A DNA stretch of 64,000 nt from Lichenostomus cassidix (taxonomy: Eukaryota; Chordata; Aves; Passeriformes; Meliphagidae). The notes below the pieces were generated by a model. That model was not told where the DNA came from. It made no database searches and saw only the letters and a program-made list of their open reading frames with translations. Of the stretch, positions 24,701 to 37,228 are shown piece by piece (within the stretch, counting starts at the first letter, position 1; every line of letters begins with the position of its first letter). The stretch is taken from assembly GCA_008360975.2 (NCBI GenBank), contig CM039182.1:80755405-80819404 (forward strand), in the 5' to 3' direction. A program made the translations under genes and the position numbers.

Positions 24701-27700
24701 GCCTGGAAGAGAAACTAGACTTGACAACCCCTATGTTCATTTATTATTGCACAATGCTCAAATTGTGAAGCTGTGAGCAAAAGAAGCATCTTACATGGTG
24801 CTCAGTCTTCAAAGCTGAGATCTAGTAGGATCTATGCCTACCTTCAAAACTCTCATATTGCCTCAATACCGTGCAGTACCAGTTAACAGGCTTGTCTTGA
24901 CTTTGGAAACAGTGTTGGCATTAGCCTTATTTTGGCATGAAATTTTGATCTTTGTATCAACTGTGGAGCCCTTGTGTGAGTACACAGTTAGTATTCAGGA
25001 CTCCTCCTGAGAGATATGGGGAAGAAGCCTTCCCTTTGAAGGGACTTGACTTTGTCACATGTTGCTGAGCATTGTGAACTTCTTTAGAATATTCTTTACC
25101 TTTAAAAAAACCCTTTTCTTTTAAGGTGGATGTGCATGAGAGTGACTCAATAAACCCATGCCACCACAAGAAGAAATTGGAACAGTTAAATCACAGGGAG
25201 AAATAAAAGTTTGAACCTTACATGAAACTCAACTTTGACCCTAAAAAAGCCAAAGTTGGATCACAGCTATGATTCTATGATATGTACAATATTTAGTGAG
25301 AGCAGTCAGAAAAGCAGTCACTAAATGGGATATTCTACTGAACTCCTGGTTTTGTTAATGTTTACAAGCTTTTTTCTGCATTGTTTTTCCTGGTAAATCT
25401 CGGTAAATCCAGATGTTTATAACTAAGCATACACAAGCAGTGTCACTAGTAATCATTGGGATTTTTTTCCCCTTGTGCTTACCTAGCTCTGGTCATCGGA
25501 CAGGGCAAATCCTAACAAGCTAAAGAATTTCTCAATAAAAATATACCTTATTTACTTTGTTCTGCATCTTGTAAGTAATGAAAATGTGAAGATGCTTTAT
25601 TCCAGATATTGTGGTCTTTGTGGGAAGAGTCCTATAACCTGCAGGCAGAATCACAAAAAGATGTGTTAGGTTCCATGCATTTTACTTTAATCAAGTCACT
25701 GGGTAAAATTTATAAGATTTGAAGCAAATAGTCACTTATCTGGAGATTCATTCTTCTAATTTATAATTATTTTTATTTTTTTCCTTATCCCATGAATCTC
25801 GTAAATTTGGTTTTGTAATTACACACCTTTAGGGGGAATAGCCATGGCTGCAAGCAGAATAGCAGTTTGATCACTTGCCTGGGAAATACACAAAGATTTT
25901 TAACTAATAAGGTCTGTGATATTTTGTGGTTATTGCCAGATATCCTGGCTCCTAGACAATTATATAAAGAATATAGAGTAATATGACTGTATGTATTGCA
26001 CACTATGGCTATATACAATGGCTATGGCTACTGTAACGTAGTAGTTAGTGAGAGTTATGAGATGAACAACTTCTGGTTAGAAGTTTTGTGATTCATTTAT
26101 CTAATCCCAACTTTGCCTCTGTTTCTTGTCCATTTACTTTCTTACTCAGTTTGATAAGAAAAAGGTATGCATCTTTCGTTCTTAATTTCTGAGCAAAGGC
26201 TGGGTTTTGCACTGAAATTGCTTCTGAGGTTCCATGCCAATCACAATGGAATTGTACTGGATATATTTGGAGAGATTTGACTCATCTAGGGACTGAGGCA
26301 TGTACTATGTAAACTGCAAACCAGTTTGAGTATAGTTCCTGAAACTTTCTCTTCAGTCAAGTTTGTGATGTTTCTGGATCTGTAGAGTTGTCAGTTATCT
26401 TTCTGACACTTCCATTGAAAATAACCACATATGATTCAGTGAAGAAATCAGGCAAGGTTTGCTGTGGGTTATTATCTTGAGAAATAGTCTTCTCCACTTG
26501 TGCATCTAAATGCTTCTTTGATCTGGGCACTGAAAAGTTTATTCAGTGGGAAAGCACTATCATATTCATAGCATGTGTAGGGTCGTACAAGGTATTTATT
26601 GTTTTGGTGGTATGAAGGAAGGCAGTATAAAATAATAGGAGCAGTAAGCACTCCCTGTCCAGTCAGATACAATCAGAGTTAGTATATCTCAACTTTGGAA
26701 GACTGGCAGGGATCCAGGGCCTGTATTTGATTGAAATTTTTTCCTTCATGCACAGTGTGGCATTCTTCACTGCTGCTCTGTGCCAGATAGCAAGCCTTAA
26801 ATCACATAAACCACTTCATCTTGCGATTAATATCTGTGTTTATTACCTACTCTGCTGCTTTAGTTAGAGGTTACACAACTCTTCAGAGGCGCTCATCTCC
26901 CCTATCTGAGAAGCCCAGTCCTAGACACTGATTAAACATTTTAGATCTCTTCAAAATCAGAATGTTTTCTCTTCTTGAGAAGTTTATGGGAAATTAATAT
27001 AGACTTCTTTGTTTGTTTCATAGTCAATTGTAGCAAACAGTCCCCAGTAACAACCTTATAGTTTTGTTTCTTTCTCTTTTCAGAATCCAGAATAGTGAAA
27101 TTTTGTGTCTCTTAACAATTGTAATGTTTCATATTTAGAACCATAAGAATTCTTGTGTCTTCTTTGCCTCAGGGCTTCAGGTTTTTTGTGTGTGTGTCAT
27201 TTTTAGTACAGAAAAAGCTGGATTTTGCCAAAAAAAGGGGCTGTAATTTCAATATATTGCCAAATGGGCATTCTCTTGAATAGGTGTTATTCTCATGCAG
27301 GTCTTGATATTGGATCGGTTTAGTTATCACCTAACGGTACTTAGGGAGTAAATTTTGGGAATAAAAGTGTGTTGTTAGTAACAGTCTTCTCAGCTAGCTG
27401 TAGCTGAACTGCTGCTTTACTTGTCCTAGTTTATGTCTGGAAGTACAAACCAGGTAACTCACTATCTAGTGAGTACATCCTTAAGTACAGCCTTAAGCAG
27501 ACCTTTCATAATTGTCTCTTATGATGATGTGTTGATTTAAAAGGAAGATTCATATCCAATAGACCAAAAACATTTCAGGCTTCTGAAGACATCTAATGGG
27601 AATCTTGGTACCAATAGTCTCATAGCACATGCTCACAGGTCAATATGCATATTGGCAGCATCCGTTTGATTCAAATGTAGCAACTATGATCCACACTGAT

Positions 27701-29270
27701 AAATATGTACACTTTGTTTTGTCTGTAGGTTTGGTGCCCCAAAATAGTCTTGGTGTTCTATGTAACGTTGAATCTGACATTGTTGAAGTGCATTGCTTTT
27801 CTAAGCTGGAAGAATGTGTCTTTTTATATGCCAAGTTATTTTAGTGTGATGCAGGACAAAAAAAAAGTTTTACTGGCCTTCTTTGAGGATGGTGACATAA
27901 TTTTTCATGATCCTTGTGTTTATTTTTATTACTAAGTTTGTAGACAGAACTTGGGTAATTTAAATAAGAATTCAAAATGAGGTTATTGTTTGGTAAAATC
28001 AAGAAATGTTTGCTTGGTGTTGTTACAAATCATGCCTTGATCTACATGGTCTACTTGACATTTCCTGACACCTCCCCAAGGAAGAAAAAGAAAGAGTGTG
28101 AAGTACTAGAGCCAAACTTGAATTCTTGTCCATCATCTCTTTGCCAAGTCCTGAGAAACAGCTTTCTTTTTCCCAACTCATTAATGCCTTGTCTAAAGAT
28201 TTTATGCTGTTGTATTAACCATATCCTCCCTGCTTAAACAGCATTTCTTAAACCAATGGTGGTAACTAAAGTGTTGTTATTTGCATTTTAATATAACTCC
28301 CTGAAGGGGTTAGAAATGGGGATAGTTTGTATAGGGACATGATCAAGTAGCTATGCACTGAGAAAATCTGATGCCTTTCTCAGGGATTATTCTGCAATAA
28401 ACAGAGCAACACAAGAGAGAAGGGTCAGTCTGTTGATGACCTCATCTGGATGGCAGCAACATTTGCGGGGTTATGTAGAGCTGATGTTTAATTCCTCATA
28501 ATGTCCAGAGCTCAAAGCCACTTCTTGCACCTCCTTGTTGAATGGTTGATCCAGGAGACAAGGGGCTGCTGTGGATGGGGAGAAGCCCTCCCAAATCCAT
28601 TTGCTGGCACTGTTTTAATGTGCATGCAGAGCACACAGTTCATGTGGCCTGCAGACGAAAGCTCTCAAACCAAGAAGTTAGAGAATTCAGCTAGAGAGGT
28701 TGCTCCCTGCTCCAAGGACTATTAAGATACTTTTCCAATGACTTTTTAATTAAGCAGTAAGTTCCTGAAAATTCCCTAAGGACATGGAAGACACCTATTT
28801 CTTAATGGGCGTAAAAAAAAAAAAAAATTACGGTTTTCCTTGGCTTCTGAGACTTTTCTCTCTTTGGTCCAACTGTCTCCTATATACTGAAGGAGAGCAA
28901 ACTGCCTGTCACTGGTTTTGAATTTGTCATGGAATCAACTCAGTGTGCAAGCAAACAGCATAACAAAAGAAGTTTTAAATCTTCAGTAGGGAAATGTACC
29001 TGTTAAAGTACTCTTATGATTAGATATTGTTATAGTTACATGAAGCAGTTTTACAAAAAGTGAATTTTCAAATTTTAATTTTATTCACTTCAGGTGGTAT
29101 TACTGTTCTGAATACCAGTTTCACAAATGAAATCTAGAGAAAAAAGTTGTCAATTGAATCCAGATTTCACAAGTGTTCAACTTGTTTCATAATGAAAGTT
29201 TCTTTATTAATTATTATTCTTTATTAAAACTTTTGTCATTGAAAAGCAATTATATGCAATTGCAAATAAA

Positions 29271-29305
29271 AGATAGATAGATAGATAGACAGATAGACAG
29301 ACAGA
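29271..29305 (+). repeat. Tetranucleotide microsatellite (AGAT/AGAC)n
   Basis: About nine tetranucleotide units, agat first and then mixed agac and agat, so the array is interrupted. The pure stretch is only about five units. Confidence 0.93.
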
Positions 29306-32300
29306 AAATAGAAGATACACCTTCATAAATAGATTTTTATATCCTAAAGTAGATCATGCTTTATCTCAACAAGTAAAAGGAATGTATCATGGAATGAAAT
29401 GTTAATAAATGTTTTCTTATCAACTGTGTTCTGTTAAGTAACTGTAGCTGCTATAGCATTTGCTTATAAGTATTCTAAAGACACATGTTACTTCTGACCA
29501 AGTGGAGTCCATGAACTGTTAAGGATAGATTAATCTTCCACTTAGACAAAATGTTATGAATTTCTGTCTTAGCTCTAAGTCACATCTTTGGCAAGCTGAA
29601 AAATCTCCTTTAAGATTGGAAGTCGAAGCAGTAGATAAAAGTGGGTGGGTGAGCATGATTCATTAAAAATACATACATTTTGAGATTGTTGAAATAATCT
29701 TTGGGGTTTTTTTGTCAGGCAGGAAAAAACATCTGGTTTAGATCTAGGAAGGGTAAAAATTTACCACTAGAGTATATGAACATCAGTCTAATAAACTGTG
29801 ATAGTTTCATTTACTTTGTGAAAGAAACAGACATAATTGATGTGGTGGCTGAGACATGTAATTCAGCATGTACTTGTTTTTTGATATAGGTGTTTGCTTG
29901 ACATTCTGGAAGAGACCAAAAACAGAGAAAAGAAATTTCGGTCTGAGGAGTTAGCAGCTTCAACTCTATAGAAACAACCTTTCAAAAAAAGGCGTGCTGC
30001 TTTGGTTTAGCTGCTAGTCCCTTTGCATCTTAGTCTCAAGTAGATCTGAATTTCTCTTTAGAGCTTGTATTGTCTATTTGAAAGATTTTTGAATGAGTCT
30101 GACTGGAGCTGGATTTAAATTCCAATTTGAGGCGTGAAAAGGCTGCTGAGGGATGGTACACAAATTGCCCTATTTCCTAAACTAAAATACTGTTTTGATT
30201 CATAGGAAATTTTACTAGTGGAAATGTTATTTGTAGCAATTTATAATCTGTTGTACTTTATGGAGCAATGGATATTTTCTGTACTAAAGACAGGTATTTA
30301 ACTCTTTGCATGGTAGCTACTGGAACAAAATTTTGCTAATTCTGCTGCAAACTGACTATATCCTTTATCCTTGATACTTTTGAGACTCTATAACACATGG
30401 GGACAGGAGTGTTCTAAAGAATGTTGTACGTTTACAAAGTTTTCTTTTGGAAAATGGTAGAGAGGATTGAGATGGTGATTCTCCTGATTTCCATTGACAG
30501 ATACATCCCAAAATTGTTCTATTTGAAAATGGAAACTATTTTTTTTCAACATTTTATTTTATTCTCTTTTAGAGAGGGAATTGGTTCTGCAGTCATTATT
30601 GGGCTGCACAGGTTATTAATTCATACATTTTTTTTGTCCTCCCAGACACATGGCTTTGAAGAAAGGTCTTTATTTTTTATTAACTAGTATCTAGACCAAG
30701 GCTTTTTTTATTCAAAAGGTTCTTTAAGTCAATAGTTCCAATTTTTTTGTGGAAAGTACAGCCCATAAATATTCCCTTCATAAAATAAATATATATTAAA
30801 TTTTGACATGCAACCATGAGAAAGTTCTCTAGTTGAAGAGGTACAACTGTATTTCTCTTGGAATAACTACCAGGGCATTTAGAAGCTCGGTAATAATTTT
30901 AGAAGGTATGCAAATAGATTGTGGTAAAAATTGCTCATTTCAGATTCTTAATAGTAGATAAATGAGTTAAATTATCTTCCCTGCATGGAAGTCTGGGGAT
31001 GTGTAATAGACCATCAGACCTCCTTTGTTGACAAGCTTTCTCAAAATGTCTCTCATTTCAGTGCTGATTTAAAATAATCTCCAATACTATAAGGAAGAAC
31101 ATCAATATTTACTTGAAATAGAATAGGAAAGAGGGAATAAGAAGGAGTCAGAGCCAAAGATAAAGAACATAAATCTAAAATATTATGTGTGCTTGCTTTT
31201 TATTGACTACCTTTCAAAACTGCTGTCGTTGCATCCAAGAATTGAAAAACAAAACCACACCAGATTGCAGAAATACTCGGGGTCTTACCCAGATAAATAT
31301 AATTTAATATAGGAATTTTTTTTTCATTTTTCTTCTATTGCTTCCAAAGTTCTCTTCTGAGAGTCAAACCCTTCCTGTTTCCTAAGTTTGGCAACTATTC
31401 TGTGTTTGAAAACTTTAATACACTAAGCACTGTGTGGTATAACTGCTTGTATATAATTTAAAATTTTTCAGTTCTTTAGTCTTGCAACTATAAAAAACAA
31501 CTAGATAGTTTAAGGACTCCAGTTAGGACAGGTTCACTTCTTGGTGGTTTGTGTATATTTTCTGTAGGTGGCAGAAACCAATTAGTATTTATTTTTGTTC
31601 CAGCTTTCCAGTGATACTAATACCATTTTTTATAGTACCAAGTTTGTCACATGGGTTATGGTTGCTTCGGCTAATTTAATTTACTGAAATTTAATTAGAT
31701 GTCAATGAGCAATGATTTATGAGTTTTCCAGGTCACTCGCATACTTTTTTTTCCTCCAAGTATCATACAATGAAGTAAGGAAAACTAAGATACCTGAATA
31801 AGGGAACGATTTAGCTTTTCTGTTTCCTGCAAGTGATGGCACAGAGGATAACCAACATTTCTTTCAGTCTTTTTGGTGTTTAAAAATAAATCTCCATATC
31901 AACAGGGCAGAACAATTTGCAACATTTCTCAGGGAAATGCTACAAAATTATTTTTTCTATTTCCAGCTACAGTATGATAATTGTTGTACAGTTAGATAAT
32001 TGCCTTTGATCTAATAAATGTGCTTTATATCACTATTTCTCTTACTATCCACCCTTGCCTTGTTACTGTCACATGATAATGACCTGTAATAGTAAGGCAA
32101 CCACAATGGTTTATTGTTTAAATCCTTCATAAGCTTATCACATTTCATTCTCTGTTATGCCCACAAAAGTGAACTTTCAGATTTTTAACCTCCATTTTTC
32201 TCTGATATGTCTAGAAAAATCACATCCATATATTTTATTACACCATGAAAATATATTAAAAGTAGATAAAAAGAACAAATTAACTATCATACTGACTAAG

Positions 32301-35300
32301 TTGTTCAAATAGTGTTTAGTTTCAAATGGAGAGACAAATATGTAAAACAGCTTTGAAAATAAAAAGATTGTTTTCATTTTCTGGATCATTGGAGAAGTAC
32401 TATGCTTGCCCATAATATATTTTTTTGTTTTTAAAGAAGGGTTGAAGCTCAATTTTTCACTTGTCCTTTAGACTAGAGCATGATTAAAAATGTGTTCTTG
32501 TATTTCAAGTATATCTCAGAAACCTGAAGGTAAAAGATAAGTTACAGAGAATGGTTATATTATCTTACCTTCTAAATATACCCTTGCTTTAAACCAAATT
32601 GTACCCCACCCCCACGTGGGAAAACAGATAATAGCCAAATCTTTAAGTATCCACATTCTATGATGATTTAACTAATTTAAATGTTATTTTTAGAAAGGGC
32701 AGAGAAGAGTAGGATTTAAATCCCATCACATTCTGTGTGCCATATGTATCTTTTTTGATGTTACACAGATTGCTAAATCATAAGTCCTGGGCTTTCCCTT
32801 TGAACCAGCTGCTGCATTAGCTGTTCCTGGGGTTTTTTTTTTTTCCTGTGTTGAGCACGCTTAAGCCCTTATGCAACCTAATACTTTCTGTTCATTGGAA
32901 TAATTTTCTGCTGCTAGCCAAATGCACATTCTGCTTTGTGGTACAGCTTTTTCCAGTGCCTGTGGTGGAGGAAAGCAAATATTGATGATACATTCTTTCA
33001 CAGTGGCTGAATGTTTATCAATCACCTTGCATTTTTTTTTATTTTTTACTATCACACATTCTGTAAATTAATTTTATATTTGGTACTTCAGTTTATTATT
33101 CTGAAAGACCTCTGCCTTGAAGATGACCCTAATGCCCAATTTTTTGTTTCTATGGTGTTTAATACAAATTTTATATGATTAATATAAATGGTGTTTATAT
33201 GCACATATGGATATTATTTACAAGATATTTAACATTAACAGATTTCTTTCCTTTAATTTCAGCCGTCTTAATCCTGTCTGAATGCTTTTATTTTCCATTG
33301 GGAAAAATAATGTGTATAAAACAAATATATGCAAAACCAGTCTATAATGGATAAAATTAAAGTAGTTACTGAATATAATTTTCCAAAGTCTATTTCAAAT
33401 TAGACCCCTTGAAAATATACAATTTGTTTCAGCTACACTTTAAAACCGAGTTTCCATCTATTAAACCACCTGATTATTATGCTGCCAGATTGTTAAATTT
33501 ATCAGAGTCTGTTTTCACATATTACAATATCCAGGGTGGTGTATTTCTTGCATAGGTGGTATCTTACTCAAGTTCAGTTACAAGCACCTCCTGTAGTTCT
33601 GAATGTAGCTTTAGCGTCTCTGTGTTGTGTTGACTGCCCCTTTCCTCTGCACTGACCACACCCTTCCATCTGCCTCAGGCATCTTACTATTCTGAAGAAT
33701 GTTTTGTGGGAATTTTGAAAAACAGGCCCATATTTAAATCGATTTAATTTAATTTATAATTTAAAGTAGATTTTGATATTTCTTGAGGTTTTTCTTGGTA
33801 TATTTGAGGAGATTTTCAGATCTGTAAAGCCAATTTGTTGAGCTCAGAAAGTGCAGGAATGTTTGTAAAGTCTTAAATATAGGCATACAGCTGGCCTGAG
33901 GAGATATTTGAGATTATTGTGAGTTTCTTTTGCTTGCAACTCATATAGTTTAGAAGACAGTATTGATTTTTTTACCAACCTTAAGGAAAGACGATACTGT
34001 AGACTTTTATTCTGAAAACCATTGGTTTGGATTCTGACTTCTGGTGCTGGTTCAGTTGCTTTCTGGAGACCAACCCACTCTCCAAGGTACTATGGTAAGA
34101 GTTAAGAATGAAGGTGCTCCCTCTTGAAAAGGAGTAGAGATTTTTTCCCTTCTTTCAAAGAAGTGAAATTAATTTATTTCTATGCTGCCTCATGCTGATT
34201 TGTTAAAAATGTGTTTACTTGAAGAAAGCAGCAATATTTTGTAAATATAACAGCTCATATAAATCTTTATTCTTCTTGATAGCAAGAATTTACTAAAGCT
34301 TCCTTGAGTGGTTTTATTTCTGTTAGGAAGCTCAGGAAATTACAGGTTTATTAGTTTGTTGCATCTGCTGTTTCTTTTGTATGTTTATTTTCTGTTTTGC
34401 TTTTCAGATGTTACCAAAGATGTTATAATGATTTCAACCATACTCTTGCAATGTTTTCCATTGCTGTCTATGATTTATACCATTTACACCTTTATTCTTC
34501 ACTTTTTGAAATCATCATTTCATTTTGTCCCATTATAATTTGGTTCATTACAGACTTTCTTGCCTCCAAGCATGTTCTCTAAAACACCATCTCAGGTTCT
34601 CCATGCAGTTCTTCTTAGTCTCCTACACGTTACATAGCAATATTTCAACGAGATTTTTTCTCTTAATTCACAGTGATTTTATTTCTAATGTTCAGTCGCT
34701 GGTTTTGCAAGTCTCTTTAGAAGTATTGCAGTACAAGCTAGCAAAGCACATTATTTACTCATTCTGGCTGGTGTCATTATCTTTTACTACTCCTGTATAT
34801 AGTTGGCTATCCTTAAATAAAGGCTGTCAGGTGTCTGGATCTATCCCAGTATGTCTTGCTTACGGTCAGGATGCAAAGATGCCTTTCATTTGAATTCTTA
34901 AATGGCTGTTAGGCTCAGACTTGACATTTGTGATGAAACTGAAACTTTCCCCGTGACCATGGCAATTAAGTTACATCCATTAAGATGCTCAGTGCTCACT
35001 TTCCTTCTTAGGTATTTATTGGCAGAAGCGGACAGTTAGTTTGATTATAAATTAAATATTCACTTGAAAGATTATAACAGGTCTGAAAACCTCCATGCCC
35101 TAGAGCCATGTTCCAGACTTATTTCTTTCCCTACTTTCCTCTCTATGTTGCTTTGCAAGTGTTGTGTGAAAATGGTCAAACAGACAACACTTGGGCATGT
35201 GATCTTTACAAGTTCTTGAGGAAATCTGCAGTCTATGCTGGAGGCTGTGGATAATGTTGCACACATTGTAGTAGAACTGGAAATACCAGAGCAAAACACC

Positions 35301-36702
35301 TGGCTTTGGAAGGCACTTTTTTGAAAGCACTGGAATCACTGGCTATGATTTTCCACTGTAAGAAAACCTGACAAAGCCAGGTTGCATGCTAGTGTAGTTT
35401 AAGGACATTGATATCCACATATCTTTCCCACATACCATACGCTGGTGAACATAACCACCAAGTCAATCTGTGCCTGCCTCAAAACTGTAGAATAAAACCA
35501 GATCCTCACCCTAGACTGACTTCCCGAGTGATCCTTACAAAACCTTTCATAGGCAGTAGGAATTTAAAGTAGAGAAGATAGATTATAGAAGTCAGAAGTA
35601 GAGGAGCTTATTGAGGCAGAAGTAGATCTCAGATAACATTCTATTCCTTTTTGTTGATTTTGCATGTGACCCACATTGCTTCTGGGAAGAGCAGTGTTTC
35701 TTCCAGATAATCTGTAGGATCTCAGACACTGTTTCTTCACTTGAAGCTCAGTCAGTTATGACTTTCAGCATTTCTGAGTGCTAATCCTCTTGGACAACAA
35801 ATGAAAAAGGAATGTTTTGGGAGATGCTGAAAGAGAGCAAAAGGAAATGTGAGGAATGGAGAATGTATGTCAAGATAAGAAGTAAGAATAAGAGCAATGA
35901 CAGCTGTCTTGGGGAAGGCATTAGTGCAGCAGTCCTCAAAGTAAGAATACTTTATTTTTTTCTGGGGTACAGTGCTGCTGTAACCATAATCTCCAGGTCA
36001 CAGAATTGAATATAAAAAATGTAAGTTTTCCCTCTGTAATAAAGGAGTCACAAGAAACAAAATATATGTGTTTGATCATATTCTCCTGTTCAAAGTTGTA
36101 TTTCTACATTGAATGTGTATGTAGGCCTAGGGGATGGAGGCCTGCAGTCATGTTTTTTTTCTTCTCTTGGGGATGGTGACAGCGAGTGATTCAGTCTGTA
36201 GATGCCAGACCCAGCACAGTGGTAGGAAGAAATATTAGTCTGTAGAAGAAGCACATGCTGAATGTGTACCTGATTTTTGTCTCATGCAGGAAAATGATGA
36301 CAAGCCAAATACAATGTATCATGAATCATACTGGATCTGTTATCTGCCAGTTGAACAAGTGATATAGAGTTGTACTGACTGATCTATAACGCAATGCCTA
36401 TTCATTTAAATCTGTAAAAATGATCTCATCGCTTCTTCTTCTTAGTACATTGTTCCGACTTCAGTGCTCAAAAGAAAATCATTCATCTCTCACTCAGTAA
36501 CTAACACAGTGTCATGGTTTAACCCCAGCCAGCCTCCAAGTTCCACGCAGCTCCTCACTCACTCCACCATCAGTGGGACTGGGGAGAGCATCAGAAGAAA
36601 ACCTGTGGGTTGAGACAAGGTTTAATAGGAAAAGCAATAGCCACACACACAAGCAAAGCAAAACAAGGAATTAATTCACTGCTTCCCATGGGCAGGGGAG
36701 TG

Positions 36703-37228
36703 TTCAGCTGTAGCAATGTGGTTTTTTAGGATTCCATGTGGCTTCCCTTTGTTCCCCTGCCCTGTATGCTATTGGCTGTTTTTGAAATATGCATCCTGCT
36801 GTACCTGGAATCTATTGGTGTGTTCCCCTTGCCCGTCTTGCCTTCAGACCTCCCGGGACTGGCTTCAGAAGAGCGAGCCCCTCCCCCTTCCTTTCCCTAA
36901 TAAGCCGATGCCTGTGTCAGTTCGGGGTCCCATCTTCGAGCTGCCAGCCCCTCTGACCTACCCCCGCTTTCCTCCCCCTCTTTCCTCCCGTGCAACCCTC
37001 ACCTAAGGACCCCAAATAAACTTCCCTGGCAGAACGGAGATGGGTCCAGTTCTTTCTTTCGTCTTACTTCATTTCCTGCCGAATTTATGTGGCCAGAGAC
37101 TCACTCCACACTGAGCGCTCCCCGGGGTCCACCTGCCCCGAACTTGGAGGAGATATGCACCCCAGGGACCTCATTTCGGGGGGCTACCGGCTCCTGCCAT
37201 CATCCTGCAGTCAGTTACATCATTCAGC
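36703..37228 (+). mobile_element. Nested solo LTR, ERVK-like, with 6-bp target duplication
   Basis: The inserted block 36709-37222 (514 bp) begins TGTAGCAATG and ends TTACATCA, thus TG...CA. It is flanked by TTCAGC at 36703-36708 and TTCAGC at 37223-37228. Removing it and one duplication restores the outer LTR text (tgttcagc then tatctgcagg). A 6-bp duplication is usual for class II (ERVK/alpharetrovirus-like) elements. It has an AATAAA signal at 37015-37020 and two ATTGG boxes (inverted CCAAT) at 36771-36775 and 36814-36818, so it reads on the + strand, the same way as SEMA5A. It is richer in C than the surrounding intron. No internal viral genes are present. The class is inferred from duplication length and layout; the family name is unknown. 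Confidence 0.87.
37015..37020 (+). promoter_or_regulatory. Poly(A) signal AATAAA in the nested LTR
   Basis: AATAAA sits about 200 bases before the 3' end of the nested LTR, with a CA at 37030-37031 as a possible cleavage site. In a provirus it would end the R region. In its present place it lies in sense orientation within a SEMA5A intron. Whether it is used is unknown. Confidence 0.6.

Noticed and set aside
25250..25285. A possible CR1 tail (gattctatga near 25270).
   Set aside because: About 24 bases of similarity without any CR1 body upstream is too little.
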